A stretch of 64,000 bases of DNA from Streptomyces spongiicola. Lineage in GTDB: Bacteria > Actinomycetota > Actinomycetes > Streptomycetales > Streptomycetaceae. The notes below the pieces were generated by a model. It was not told the origin of the DNA, ran no database searches, and was given only the letters and a program-made list of their open reading frames with translations. Numbering within the stretch: position 1 is the first letter of the stretch; every line of letters starts with the position of its first letter. Of the stretch, positions 35,570-45,160 are shown in pieces. A program made the position numbers and the translations under genes. The DNA lies in assembly GCF_003122365.1 (NCBI RefSeq), contig NZ_CP029254.1, positions 496,001 through 560,000 on the forward strand. The letters are read 5' to 3'.

Positions 35570-35931
35570 GCACACCCCTGACAGAGAATTCCCAGCAAGC
35601 TTCGCGGGGGCACCGCTGGTACCCGGGAGGGTTCGCGGAGGCGTGGATGCCCGGTGAAGGCTTGCGCGTACCACGCCACTCTAGACGTTGGCCCCATGCC
35701 GGTCTTCGCGGGGGTGGGTCGTGTTGAGCGCTGCCGCGGCCCCGTCCGTAATCACCGGAGTCAGCCGTCGACAAGAGGCGAAGTCGGGCCGCTACCCGCA
35801 GGCTGGTTGATGTGTCCGATTGGAGAGACGTGCACCCGAAAGGACGCACGCTGCTGCGAGGGTAGGCTCGACACCGCCCGGTACCCCTTGTCACCGGGAC
35901 CCGAACATGTGGAGAGGAGCCCTGACCCAGG
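35570..35931. other. Divergent control region between ctaB and tkt
   Basis: 362 bases with no supported gene. It must hold the promoters for ctaB on the left and the tkt operon on the right. I could not assign -10/-35 elements with confidence; GGAGAGGAG lies about 12-20 bases before the tkt start. Confidence 0.5.
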
Positions 35932-38052
35932 GTGAGCACCAAGCCGACCACCACAGACCTCGAGTGGACCGCATTGGACCAGCGGGCCGTGGACACCGTC
36001 CGCGTCCTCGCCGCTGACGCCGTACAGAAGGTCGGCAACGGCCATCCCGGTACGGCGATGAGCCTGGCCCCCGCGGCGTACGTCCTCTTCCAGAAGCTGA
36101 TGCGGCACGACCCGGCCGACGCCGACTGGACCGGCCGCGACCGGTTCGTCCTCTCCGCGGGCCACTCCAGCCTGACCCTCTACATCCAGCTCTACCTGGC
36201 CGGGTACGGCCTGGAGCTCGACGACCTCAAGTCCTTCCGCACATGGGGCTCCAGGACCCCGGGCCATCCCGAGTACGGCCACACCACGGGTGTGGAGACG
36301 ACGACCGGCCCGCTCGGCCAGGGCGTCGCCAACGCCGTCGGCATGGCCATGGCCGCCCGCTACGAGCGCGGCCTGTTCGATCCCGACGCGGCTCCCGGCA
36401 CCTCCCCGTTCGACCACACCGTCTGGGTCGTGGCCGGCGACGGCTGCCTCCAGGAGGGCATCTCCCACGAGGCGTCCTCGCTCGCCGGGCACCAGAAGCT
36501 CGGCAACCTGGTGCTGCTCTGGGACGACAACCACATCTCCATCGAGGGCGACACCGAGACCGCGGTCTCCGAGGACACCCTGAAGCGGTACGAGTCGTAC
36601 GGCTGGCACGTCCAGCGCGTGGCGCAGCTGCCGAACGGCGACCTGGACCCGGCCGGGCTGTACGAGGCGCTGAAGGCGGCCAAGGAGGAGACGGGCCGCC
36701 CCTCCTTCATCGCCGCCCGCTCGATCATCGCGTGGCCCGCGCCGAACGCGCAGAACACCGAGGCCGCGCACGGCGCCGCGCTGGGCGACGACGAGGTGGC
36801 GGCCACCAAGCGCGTGCTCGGTTTCGACCCGGAGCGGACCTTCGAGGTCTCCGACGAGGTCCTCCGGCACACCCGCGAGGCCCTGGACCGCGGGCGCACC
36901 GCCCGCGAGGAGTGGGAGAAGACGTTCGCCGAGTGGCGCGCCGCCAACCCGGAGCGGGCCGCCGAGTTCGACCGGATCCGCGCGGGCGAACTGCCGGCCG
37001 GCTGGGAGGAGAAGCTCCCGGTGTTCGAGACCGGCAAGGCGGTCGCGACCCGCGCCGCGTCCGGCAAGGTGCTCCAGGCGCTCGGCGCCGTCGTGCCGGA
37101 GCTGTGGGGCGGCTCCGCCGACCTCGCGGGCTCGAACAACACCACGATCGACAAGACCTCGTCGTTCCTGCCGAAGGGCAACCCGCTGCCGGAGGCGGAC
37201 CCCTACGGCCGCACCGTCCACTTCGGGATCCGCGAGCACGCGATGGCCGCGATCATGAACGGGATCACGCTGCACGGCAACACCCGTGTCTACGGCGGTA
37301 CGTTCCTCGTCTTCTCCGACTACATGCGCAACGCGGTCCGGCTGTCGGCGCTGATGCACCTGCCGGTGACCTACGTCTGGACCCACGACTCGATCGGTCT
37401 CGGCGAGGACGGCCCGACGCACCAGCCGGTGGAGCACCTCGCCTCGCTGCGCGCCATCCCGGGTCTGAACGTGGTGCGCCCGGCCGACGCCAACGAGACG
37501 GCGATCGCCTGGCGCGAGATCCTCCGCCGCTGGACGAAGGAGTTCCGGGTGGGCACCCCGCACGGTCTGGCGCTGACCCGCCAGGGCGTGCCGACGTACG
37601 AGCCCGACGAGGACGCGGCCAGGGGCGGTTACGTCCTGTTCGAGGCCGAGGGCTTGGGCGGGGAGAGCGCCGAGGCCCAGGTCGTGCTGATCGCCACCGG
37701 GTCCGAGGTGCACCTGGCCGTGGAGGCCCGCGAGCAGCTCCAGGCCGAGGGCATCGCCACGCGCGTCGTCTCGATGCCGTGCGTCGAGTGGTTCGACGAG
37801 CAGGACCGGGGGTACCGGGACGCGGTGCTGCCCCCCTCGGTGAAGGCACGGGTGGCCGTCGAGGCCGGCGTCGGGCTGACCTGGCACCGCTTCGTCGGCG
37901 ACGCCGGCCGGATCGTGTCGCTGGAGCACTTCGGCGCCTCGGCCGACGGAAAGGTGCTGTTCCGCGAGTTCGGTTTCACCCCCGAGGCGGTGGCCGCCGC
38001 CGCGCGGACCGTGCTCGGTTCGACGACCGGGACCGCCGCCGCCGCGGGCTGA
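35932..38052 (+). CDS. tkt: Transketolase
   Basis: 706 residues. Thiamine-diphosphate enzyme of the non-oxidative pentose phosphate pathway. Visible are [13 protein letters not shown], the TPP motif [14 protein letters not shown] to DDNHIS, the pyrimidine-domain segment [15 protein letters not shown], and [19 protein letters not shown] 35932 gives the normal N-terminus ([12 protein letters not shown]). First gene of tkt-tal-zwf-opcA-pgl, which together generate pentoses, erythrose 4-phosphate and NADPH. Confidence 0.97.
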   Translation: MSTKPTTTDLEWTALDQRAVDTVRVLAADAVQKVGNGHPGTAMSLAPAAYVLFQKLMRHDPADADWTGRDRFVLSAGHSSLTLYIQLYLAGYGLELDDLKSFRTWGSRTPGHPEYGHTTGVETTTGPLGQGVANAVGMAMAARYERGLFDPDAAPGTSPFDHTVWVVAGDGCLQEGISHEASSLAGHQKLGNLVLLWDDNHISIEGDTETAVSEDTLKRYESYGWHVQRVAQLPNGDLDPAGLYEALKAAKEETGRPSFIAARSIIAWPAPNAQNTEAAHGAALGDDEVAATKRVLGFDPERTFEVSDEVLRHTREALDRGRTAREEWEKTFAEWRAANPERAAEFDRIRAGELPAGWEEKLPVFETGKAVATRAASGKVLQALGAVVPELWGGSADLAGSNNTTIDKTSSFLPKGNPLPEADPYGRTVHFGIREHAMAAIMNGITLHGNTRVYGGTFLVFSDYMRNAVRLSALMHLPVTYVWTHDSIGLGEDGPTHQPVEHLASLRAIPGLNVVRPADANETAIAWREILRRWTKEFRVGTPHGLALTRQGVPTYEPDEDAARGGYVLFEAEGLGGESAEAQVVLIATGSEVHLAVEAREQLQAEGIATRVVSMPCVEWFDEQDRGYRDAVLPPSVKARVAVEAGVGLTWHRFVGDAGRIVSLEHFGASADGKVLFREFGFTPEAVAAAARTVLGSTTGTAAAAG

Positions 38053-38087
38053 CGCCGGCCATACGACCAACAGGAGATGCAACTCTC

Positions 38088-39230
38088 ATGACAGACGCAC
38101 TCAAGCGCCTCTCCGACGAAGGCGTCGCGATCTGGCTCGACGACCTGTCGCGCAAGCGCATCACGTCCGGCAACCTGGCCGAGCTCATCGACCAGCAGCA
38201 CGTCGTGGGCGTCACCACCAACCCGTCCATCTTCCAGAAGGCCATCTCGTCCGGCGACGGGTACCAGCCGCAGGTCTCCGACCTCGCCACCCGCCGGGTG
38301 ACCGTGGAGGAAGCCCTCCGCATGATCACCACCGCGGACGTACGCGACGCCGCGGACGTGCTGCGACCGGTGTTCGACGCGACGGGCGGCCAGGACGGCC
38401 GGGTGTCGATCGAGGTCGACCCGAGGCTGGCGCACCACACGGCGGCGACCGTCGCCGAGGCCAGGCAGCTGGCCTGGCTGGTGGACCGGCCGAACACCTT
38501 CATCAAGATCCCGGCCACCCGGGCCGGCCTTCCGGCGATCACCGAGGTCATCGGCCTCGGCATCAGCGTCAACGTCACGCTGATCTTCTCGCTGGAGCGC
38601 TACCGCGAGGTGATGGACGCCTATCTGGCCGGTCTGGAGAAGGCGAAGGCCGCGGGCCTGGACCTCTCCAAGATCCGTTCGGTGGCGTCCTTCTTCGTGT
38701 CCCGGGTGGACACCGAGATCGACAAGCGGCTGGACGCGCTGGGCACGGACGAGGCCAAGCAGCTTCGCGGCAAGGCGGCCCTCGCCAACGCCCGCCTCGC
38801 CTACCAGGCCTACGAGGAGGTGTTCGGCTCGGCCGACAAGTCGGTGCCGCCGTCGGAGCGCTGGGCCGCGCTGGACAGGGCGCGGGCCAACGCACAGCGC
38901 CCGCTGTGGGCCTCGACCGGCGTCAAGGACCCGGCGTACCCGGACACGATGTACGTGGACCGGCTGGTCGCCCCGGGCACCGTCAACACCATGCCGGAGG
39001 CCACCCTGGAGGCGACCGCCGACCACGGGCGGATCACGGGCGACACGGTGCGCGGGACGTACGAGCAGGCCCGCGCGGAGATCGACGCCGTCGAGGCGCT
39101 CGGGATCTCCTACGACGACGTCGTCCGGCTGCTCGAGGACGAGGGCGTCGAGAAGTTCGAGGCGTCCTGGAACGACCTGCTCAAGTCGACCGAGGCGGAG
39201 CTGCAGCGCCTCGCTCCCTCGGAGGGCTGA
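38088..39230 (+). CDS. tal: Transaldolase
   Basis: 380 residues, the longer actinobacterial type. The Schiff-base lysine is in [12 protein letters not shown]; other family segments are [15 protein letters not shown] and [18 protein letters not shown]. It exchanges dihydroxyacetone units between sedoheptulose 7-phosphate and glyceraldehyde 3-phosphate. ATG 38088 has CAGGAG upstream. It is 35 bases after tkt and five bases before zwf. Confidence 0.97.
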   Translation: MTDALKRLSDEGVAIWLDDLSRKRITSGNLAELIDQQHVVGVTTNPSIFQKAISSGDGYQPQVSDLATRRVTVEEALRMITTADVRDAADVLRPVFDATGGQDGRVSIEVDPRLAHHTAATVAEARQLAWLVDRPNTFIKIPATRAGLPAITEVIGLGISVNVTLIFSLERYREVMDAYLAGLEKAKAAGLDLSKIRSVASFFVSRVDTEIDKRLDALGTDEAKQLRGKAALANARLAYQAYEEVFGSADKSVPPSERWAALDRARANAQRPLWASTGVKDPAYPDTMYVDRLVAPGTVNTMPEATLEATADHGRITGDTVRGTYEQARAEIDAVEALGISYDDVVRLLEDEGVEKFEASWNDLLKSTEAELQRLAPSEG

Positions 39231-39235
39231 GCACC

Positions 39236-40768
39236 TTGACTTCCGCACACGGAGCGAATCCGCTTCGTGACGCCGCGGACCGACGGCTCCCGCGCATCGC
39301 GGGGCCGTCGGGTCTGGTGATCTTCGGCGTCACGGGCGATTTGTCACGGAAGAAGCTGATGCCGGCCGTGTACGACCTCGCCAACCGCGGGCTCCTGCCT
39401 CCGGGCTTCTCCCTGGTGGGCTTCGCCCGCCGGGAGTGGGACGACCAGGACTTCGCGCACGAGGTCCACGAGGCGGTGAAGGAGCACTCCCGCACCCCCT
39501 TCCGGGAGGAGGTCTGGCACCAGCTCATCCAGGGCATGCGTTTCGTCCCCGGCGAGTTCGACGACGACGACGCGTTCGAGACCCTGAAGAAGACCATCAC
39601 GGAACTCGACCAGGTGCAGGGGACCGGCGGCAACTTCGCCTTCTACCTCTCGGTGCCGCCGAAGTTCTTCCCCAAGGTCGTCAGGCAGCTGAAGAAGCAC
39701 GGGCTGGCGGAGCAGAAGGACGACTCGTGGCGGCGCGCCGTCATCGAGAAGCCGTTCGGCCACGACCTGGCGTCCGCGATGGAGCTCAACTCCCTCGTCC
39801 ACGACGTGTTCGAACCGGACCAGGTCTTCCGCATCGACCACTACCTGGGCAAGGAGACCGTCCAGAACATTCTGGCGCTCCGCTTCGCCAACACCCTCTT
39901 CGAGCCGCTCTGGAACCGGTCGTACGTCGACCACGTCCAGATCACCATGGCCGAGGACATCGGCATCGGCGGCCGGGCCGGCTACTACGACGGCATCGGC
40001 GCGGCGCGCGACGTCATCCAGAACCACCTGCTCCAGCTGCTGGCGCTGACCGCGATGGAGGAGCCCGCCTCCTTCGAGGCGGACGCGCTGGCCGCCGAGA
40101 AGACCAAGGTGCTGGGAGCGGTGAAGCTGCCCCGCGACCTGGCCGCCGGCACCGTGCGCGCCCAGTACGCGGCCGGCTGGCAGGGCGGCGCCAAGGTCGC
40201 CGGCTACCTGGAGGAGGACGGCATCGACCGGCGCTCCAAGACCGACACCTACGCGGCGATAAAACTGGAGATCGACAACCGGCGCTGGGCCGGAGTGCCG
40301 TTCTATCTGCGCACCGGCAAGCGGCTCGGCCGCCGGGTCACCGAGATCGCGGTCGTCTTCCAGCGCGCGCCGCACTCCCCCTTCGACCGCACCGCCACCC
40401 AGGAGCTGGGGCAGAACGCCCTGGTCATCCGGGTGCAGCCGGACGAGGGCGTGACACTGCGCTTCGGCTCGAAGGTGCCCGGCACCTCACTGGAGGTCCG
40501 CGACGTCTCCATGGACTTCGCCTACGGCGAGTCCTTCACGGAGTCCAGCCCTGAGGCGTACGAGCGGCTGATCCTCGATGTGCTGCTCGGCGACTCGAAC
40601 CTCTTCCCCAGGGTGGAGGAGGTCGAGCTGTCCTGGAAGATCCTCGACCCGATCGAGGAGTTCTGGGAGAAGCACGGCAGGCCCGCGCAGTACCCGGCCG
40701 GGACCTGGGGTCCGGTCGAGGCGGACGACATGCTCGCACGAGACGGACGGAGCTGGCGCCGGCCATGA
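39236..40768 (+). CDS. zwf: Glucose-6-phosphate 1-dehydrogenase
   Basis: 510 residues. NADP-binding start [18 protein letters not shown] and the active-site motif [15 protein letters not shown] identify it. It makes 6-phosphogluconolactone and NADPH. The frame has no ATG or GTG at the right place; TTG 39236, with GGAGG ending eleven bases upstream inside the tal stop region, gives the normal family length, so a TTG start is proposed. Its end overlaps opcA by ATGA. Confidence 0.95.
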   Translation: MTSAHGANPLRDAADRRLPRIAGPSGLVIFGVTGDLSRKKLMPAVYDLANRGLLPPGFSLVGFARREWDDQDFAHEVHEAVKEHSRTPFREEVWHQLIQGMRFVPGEFDDDDAFETLKKTITELDQVQGTGGNFAFYLSVPPKFFPKVVRQLKKHGLAEQKDDSWRRAVIEKPFGHDLASAMELNSLVHDVFEPDQVFRIDHYLGKETVQNILALRFANTLFEPLWNRSYVDHVQITMAEDIGIGGRAGYYDGIGAARDVIQNHLLQLLALTAMEEPASFEADALAAEKTKVLGAVKLPRDLAAGTVRAQYAAGWQGGAKVAGYLEEDGIDRRSKTDTYAAIKLEIDNRRWAGVPFYLRTGKRLGRRVTEIAVVFQRAPHSPFDRTATQELGQNALVIRVQPDEGVTLRFGSKVPGTSLEVRDVSMDFAYGESFTESSPEAYERLILDVLLGDSNLFPRVEEVELSWKILDPIEEFWEKHGRPAQYPAGTWGPVEADDMLARDGRSWRRP

Positions 40769-41889
40769 AGATCGACCTTACGGACACCACCTCCGGCAAG
40801 ATCAACAAGGCGCTGGTGCAGGGCCGGCGGGCGATCGGCACCCCCGCCGTCGGCATGGTCCTCACCCTCGTCATCGTCACCGACGAGGAGAACGCCTACG
40901 ACGCGCTGAAGGCGGCCAACGAGGCGGCCCGCGAGCACCCCTCGCGCAAACTCGTCGTGATCAAGCGGGTCTCCCGCTCGCCGCGCGACCGCGCCAAGGC
41001 CCGTCTGGACGCCGAGGTCCGGGTCGGCGCGGACGCCGGCACCGGCGAGACCGTCGTCCTGCGGCTGTACGGCGAGGTCGCCGACCACGCCCAGTCCGTG
41101 GTGCTGCCGCTGCTGCTGCCGGACGCACCGGTCGTGGTGTGGTGGCCGGTGAACGCCCCGGTGGACCCGGCCGGCGACCCGCTGGGCGCACTGGCCCAGC
41201 GCCGTGTCACCGACACCTACGCCTGCGAGCAGCCGGTCGCCGAGCTGACCGCCCGCGCCGACGCCTACACCCCCGGCGACACGGATCTGTCCTGGACCCG
41301 CATCACCCCCTGGCGCTCGATGCTCGCGGCCGCGCTGGACCAGGTGGACTGGCGGATCACCGGAGCGGAGGTCGAGGGCGAGGGGTTCAACCCGAGCTGC
41401 GAGCTGCTCGGGATGTGGCTCGGCGACCGGCTCGACGTACCGGTGACGCGCACCGCCTCCGGCGGTCCCGGCCTCACGGCCGTGCGGCTGACGACGGACA
41501 GCGGCAGCATCGTGCTGGACCGGGCGGACGGCTCGCTGGCGACGCTGTCCATCGAGGGCCAGCCCGACCGTGCGGTGGCGCTGAAGCGGCGCGACACGGC
41601 CGAGCTGCTGGCCGAGGAGCTGCGGCGGCTGGACCCGGACGACATATACGCCACGACGCTGCGGTTCGGGGTCGGCCGGCTCAACGAGCAGACCCCCGCG
41701 GCCGCCGGCGGCTCCGCCGCGAGGAGGAGCGCGGCGGGGAGCACCGCGAGGCGCCCGGAGGCGCCCGGGGAGCGGGGCGCAGAGCAGGGAACAGAGAAGG
41801 GAACGGAGAAGGGCACGGCAGGGGGCGGGGACAAGAGCGGAGCGAAGACCTCCGCGAAGACCCCGGCGAGGAAGGCGGCGCCGAAGTGA
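40765..41889 (+). CDS. opcA: Glucose-6-phosphate dehydrogenase assembly protein OpcA
   Basis: 374 residues. The OpcA core runs to about residue 310 ([53 protein letters not shown]). It is followed by a Lys/Ala/Thr/Glu-rich tail of about 55 residues with repeated GTEK units ([12 protein letters not shown]). OpcA is needed for oligomerisation or activation of Zwf in cyanobacteria and actinobacteria. Translationally coupled to zwf and, by GTGA, to pgl. Confidence 0.95.
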   Translation: MKIDLTDTTSGKINKALVQGRRAIGTPAVGMVLTLVIVTDEENAYDALKAANEAAREHPSRKLVVIKRVSRSPRDRAKARLDAEVRVGADAGTGETVVLRLYGEVADHAQSVVLPLLLPDAPVVVWWPVNAPVDPAGDPLGALAQRRVTDTYACEQPVAELTARADAYTPGDTDLSWTRITPWRSMLAAALDQVDWRITGAEVEGEGFNPSCELLGMWLGDRLDVPVTRTASGGPGLTAVRLTTDSGSIVLDRADGSLATLSIEGQPDRAVALKRRDTAELLAEELRRLDPDDIYATTLRFGVGRLNEQTPAAAGGSAARRSAAGSTARRPEAPGERGAEQGTEKGTEKGTAGGGDKSGAKTSAKTPARKAAPK

Positions 41890-42692
41890 GCACCCCGCAA
41901 CTCGTCGTCCACCGCGACAAGGAGCTGATGGCCCAGGCCGCGGCGGCACGGCTGATCACGAAGATCGTGGACGCCCAGGCCGCCCGGGGCTCGGCGTCGG
42001 TGGTCCTCACCGGCGGGCGCAACGGCAACGGCCTGCTGGCCGCGCTCGCCGCGGCCCCGGCACGGGACGCCGTCGACTGGACGCGGCTGGACCTCTGGTG
42101 GGGCGACGAGCGCTTCCTCCCCGAGGGGGACCCGGAGCGCAACGTCACCCAGGCCCGCGAGGCCCTGCTGGACTCGGTACCGCTGGACCCGGCCCGGGTG
42201 CATCCGATGCCCGCGTCGGACGGGCCGCACGGCAGCGACCCGGACGGCGCGGCCGCGGCGTACGCGGCGGAGCTGGCCGCCGCCGCGGGGCCCGAGCACT
42301 ACCGGTCGGCGGCCGCCCCCGCGAGCGGCGGCGTACCGGCGTTCGACGTGCTGATGCTGGGTGTCGGCCCGGACACGCACGTCGCCTCCCTGTTCCCCGA
42401 ACTCCCCGCGGTCCGGGAGACCGAGCGCACGGTCGTCGGCGTCCACGGGGCGCCGAAGCCGCCGCCGACCCGCGTCTCCCTGACGCTCCCGGCGATCCGG
42501 TCGGCGCGCGAGGTGTGGCTGCTCGCGGCCGGCGAGGACAAGGCGGGCGCCGCGCGCATCGCCCTGTCGGGCGCGGGCGAGATCCAGGCCCCGGCGGCCG
42601 GCGCGTACGGCAGGTCGAGGACGCTGTGGCTGCTGGACGCGGCGGCCGCGTCCCAGCTGCCGCGCGACCTCTACCCGCCCGCCTCCGCCTGA
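41886..42692 (+). CDS. pgl: 6-phosphogluconolactonase
   Basis: 268 residues, NagB/SugarP isomerase-like fold. Pgl signature segments are VVLTGGRNGNGLLAAL, WTRLDLWWGDERFLPEGDPE, FDVLMLGVGPDTHVASLFP and VWLLAAGEDKAGAAR. It hydrolyses the lactone made by Zwf. GTG 41886 overlaps the opcA stop. Last gene of the operon; a hairpin terminator follows. Confidence 0.95.
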   Translation: MSTPQLVVHRDKELMAQAAAARLITKIVDAQAARGSASVVLTGGRNGNGLLAALAAAPARDAVDWTRLDLWWGDERFLPEGDPERNVTQAREALLDSVPLDPARVHPMPASDGPHGSDPDGAAAAYAAELAAAAGPEHYRSAAAPASGGVPAFDVLMLGVGPDTHVASLFPELPAVRETERTVVGVHGAPKPPPTRVSLTLPAIRSAREVWLLAAGEDKAGAARIALSGAGEIQAPAAGAYGRSRTLWLLDAAAASQLPRDLYPPASA

Positions 42693-43099
42693 CCCGGCCC
42701 CACCGCCGGGCGCGAGGTGGCCCGGTGCGAGACGGCCCGGTCCGCCCCCACCGGCGGACCGGGCCGTGCGCCGTCTCAGCGCGCGCCGTCGTTCTCTCCG
42801 GTGGCGTACGCGGGCGGAGGGCCCCGAACCACCGAGCACGGAGCCGCTGACGGCGGCCCCGACGAGGGCGTGGGCACCGAACGGCGATCTGCCGAGATGT
42901 TCACGAGAGTCGTGATCCCGGCCCCGGCGGGGGAATCACCCGCTCCGGACGTGGCATCGCTCAACGCCCCGTGCGCGTCGTCCCCGCAACACCTGTCACC
43001 CCCGCCGTGACCGTCATGCGCACCGTCCCCGCAACACCTGTCACCCCCGCCGTGACCGCCGTGCGCACCGTCCCCGCAACACCTGTCACCCCCGCCGGC
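42693..43099. other. Convergent intergenic region after pgl
   Basis: It contains a strong terminator and most of a three-copy 45-bp repeat. A minus-strand open frame of 62 codons from TTG 42964 was considered but not accepted. Confidence 0.6.
42732..42767. terminator. Hairpin terminator after the pentose-phosphate operon
   Basis: A 14-bp perfect stem (ACGGCCCGGTCCGC and complement) with an eight-base loop, 40 bases after the pgl stop. It could also act from the other side. Confidence 0.75.
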
Positions 43100-43107
43100 T
43101 CAAGCGT
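42973..43107. repeat. Three tandem 45-bp repeats at the end of the PH-domain gene
   Basis: Three 45-base units beginning GCGCACCGTCCCCGCAACAC (copies at 42973, 43018 and 43063) run into the last codons of the minus-strand gene. The first two units each contain a small hairpin (GTCAC-N7-GTGAC); the third has diverged there. Confidence 0.85.
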
Positions 43108-44632
43108 GGCCGTCGCCCCCGCCCGGTCGTTCGAGGAACGGCTCCAGCAGCCCCGGTACCGCCCGGGAGGCGAAGTCGAGGATCTCGTGCTCGTCGGCGT
43201 CGTACACCGGGTACGCGCCGTCGCCCGCCGCCGTGGTGGCGGTCAGGGTGAGCAACCCGGCACGGCGCTGGAACCACGACTGCTTCAGGGTCCAGCCGAT
43301 CACGCCGCCCCGCCGCAGCGCCACCGTGGCCCGCCGGACGGTCCCCGAGCGGGCGACCAGGTAGTCGCCGGCGAGCGTGTGGCCCAGACCGCGGTAGGCG
43401 TCCAGTGCCAGCAGCACCGCGAGCGGCACGGACACCGCACCGCACACGGCGGCGGCGTACAGCAGGACGTCGGCCAGGGACAGCCCCAGCGCGACGAGCA
43501 GCAGGACGGGTGCGAGGGCGGCGGCCAGGGCCCAGCGCAGTCTTCGGGAGCGCGCCGCGCGGGGATGCGCGGTGAGCGCCGCGCTGGTCGGTGGGACCGG
43601 TTCCCGCAGCACCCGGGCCACCACGTCGCCGGCGACCGGACCGGGCGCGGGCGGCAGCAGCGTCCTGTGGGCGGCGTTCCTGCCCTGGTCGTCCTTGAGC
43701 AGGCCGGTGGCCACGGCATCCACCCGCGCGGCGCCGCACAGCCGCACTCCGAGGGGTTCGACCAGTTCCACCCCGCGCAGCCGGCGCTCCTCGATCGACA
43801 GCGAGCGGGAGGTGAGCAGCCCCCGGCGCAGCCGCAGGGTGCCGCCGGGTTCGCGTTCGAGCCGGTAGCCGAACCACATCTCCACCCAGAGGCCGAGCGC
43901 CCCGGCGGCCCCCGCCGCCAGGGCCAGCGCGCCCAGCACCACGGCCGCCCAGAGCAGCGGGGTGTCCCGGAGCCGCTCGCCGACCCAGCCGACCACCTCG
44001 GCCTGCACCCCGAGCCACTGGCTCACCTGCATGACCGCGCCGACCGCCGCGCCGCCGAGCAGGGGCGCGACGAAGGACACCGGCGCGTAGCGGATCCAGC
44101 GGGGGTCGAGGGTGGAGAGCACTCCGTCCCGGTCCGCCTCGGCTGCCAGGCCGGACCGCCCGGCCAGCAGTTCCCGGCGCAGGCGCTCGCCCTCCGGCCG
44201 GGAGACCGGGTCGAGTTCCAGCGTGGACGCCCCGGCGCCGGTGTGCTCTCCGGTGCCGATCCGCACCTTGACCAGGCCGAGTATCCGCAGCGGCGGAGAG
44301 GCCGTCAGGTCGACGGTGCGGATGCGCTCGCGTGCCAGGGAGCGCCGTCTGACCAGCACCAGTCCGGTGCGGAGTTCGGCGCGCTGGGGTCCGATGCGGT
44401 ACCGGGTGCGCCGCCAGCGGAGCCAGTCCGCGCCCGTTCCCCCGGCGACGAGCAGCAGGGCCCCGGCGAGCACCCAGCCGAGCGCCTGCCACCAGGGCAT
44501 GCTCCCGGCGAGCCCCAGCAGCACCGGCAGCCCGGCGCCGCCCGCCACTCCCGCCATCACGGTGGCGGTGACGAGCACGGTGCGCGGGTCGAGCCGCCGC
44601 CAGCCCCCGTCCGGGCCGCCCGGGGCAGTCAT
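43100..44632 (-). CDS. Membrane protein with bacterial PH (DUF304/bPH2) domains, YdbT-like
   Basis: 510 residues with repeated membrane helices and at least two PH-like domains. The first is YRIGPQRAELRTGLVLVRRR, with ERIRTVDLTASPPLRILGLV. A second is around FGYRLEREPGGTLRLRRGLL with LSIEERRLRGVELVEPLG, and a third similar element lies near the C-terminus. This is the layout of Bacillus YdbT, which acts with YdbS at the membrane. Start ATG 44632 overlaps the stop of the YdbS-like gene (ATGA). Confidence 0.85.
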   Translation of the reverse strand: MTAPGGPDGGWRRLDPRTVLVTATVMAGVAGGAGLPVLLGLAGSMPWWQALGWVLAGALLLVAGGTGADWLRWRRTRYRIGPQRAELRTGLVLVRRRSLARERIRTVDLTASPPLRILGLVKVRIGTGEHTGAGASTLELDPVSRPEGERLRRELLAGRSGLAAEADRDGVLSTLDPRWIRYAPVSFVAPLLGGAAVGAVMQVSQWLGVQAEVVGWVGERLRDTPLLWAAVVLGALALAAGAAGALGLWVEMWFGYRLEREPGGTLRLRRGLLTSRSLSIEERRLRGVELVEPLGVRLCGAARVDAVATGLLKDDQGRNAAHRTLLPPAPGPVAGDVVARVLREPVPPTSAALTAHPRAARSRRLRWALAAALAPVLLLVALGLSLADVLLYAAAVCGAVSVPLAVLLALDAYRGLGHTLAGDYLVARSGTVRRATVALRRGGVIGWTLKQSWFQRRAGLLTLTATTAAGDGAYPVYDADEHEILDFASRAVPGLLEPFLERPGGGDGHA

Positions 44633-45147
44633 GTGGCGTCTCCGGGGGTGGCCTGGGTGATCCGTGTGAGCCGTTCGGCCAGTGCGGCCGCGACCTCGTG
44701 GTCCAGGCCCTCGATCCTGAGCGCGCCCTTGGCGGAGGCGGTGGTGACGGTGACCGAGGCCAGCCGGAAGAGCTGTTCCAGCGGGCCGCGTATGGTGTCG
44801 ACGGTCTGGATCCGGGACATCGGGGCGATCCGCCACTCCTGCCAGAGGGCGCCCGTACGGAGGTACACGGCCTCGTCCGTGATCTCCCAGCGGTGCACCC
44901 GGTACCACCAGGACGGGAGCAGGACCGCGCCGGCCAGGCCGAGGACCGCGAGGGCCCATGCCGCGTACCGCAGCCAGGTCCCGGCGGGCCCGGCGAACGC
45001 GCCCAGGGCCGCGAGCGCCGCCACCGGCAGGGCCGTCGCCGACAGGCACCGGGCCCGCCACCACCAGACGGCCCGTGCGTCGAGCGTGTTCCTCGGCGGC
45101 CTCAGCCGGACGGCCCCCTTCCCCTGCCCGGGCGGTTCCCCCGTCAT
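44629..45147 (-). CDS. Membrane protein with a single PH (bPH2) domain, YdbS-like
   Basis: 172 residues. Two membrane helices (about residues 35-55 and 62-80) precede one bPH2 domain: RVHRWEITDEAVYLRTGALW, MSRIQTVDTIRGPLEQLF, SVTVTTASAKGALRIEG. The YdbS/YdbT pair in Bacillus has been linked to resistance to a bacteriocin; the role here is unknown. It lies 13 bases after pgi, so it is probably co-transcribed with it. Confidence 0.85.
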   Translation of the reverse strand: MTGEPPGQGKGAVRLRPPRNTLDARAVWWWRARCLSATALPVAALAALGAFAGPAGTWLRYAAWALAVLGLAGAVLLPSWWYRVHRWEITDEAVYLRTGALWQEWRIAPMSRIQTVDTIRGPLEQLFRLASVTVTTASAKGALRIEGLDHEVAAALAERLTRITQATPGDAT

Positions 45148-45160
45148 CGGTTCGCCGCCC

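Noticed and set aside
36243..38087. Very long open frame across tkt on the same strand
   Set aside because: It is the wrong frame of transketolase; its Arg/Gly/Pro-rich translation is typical of shadow frames in high-GC DNA. Only its last part, from 38088, is a real gene (tal).
42776..42964. Minus-strand 62-codon frame starting at TTG 42964
   Set aside because: TTG start without a proper ribosome-binding site, no family similarity, and it runs through the terminator hairpin of the pgl operon.
42973..43107. CRISPR array
   Set aside because: The three 45-bp units are directly adjacent with no unique spacers and no cas genes; this is a tandem repeat.
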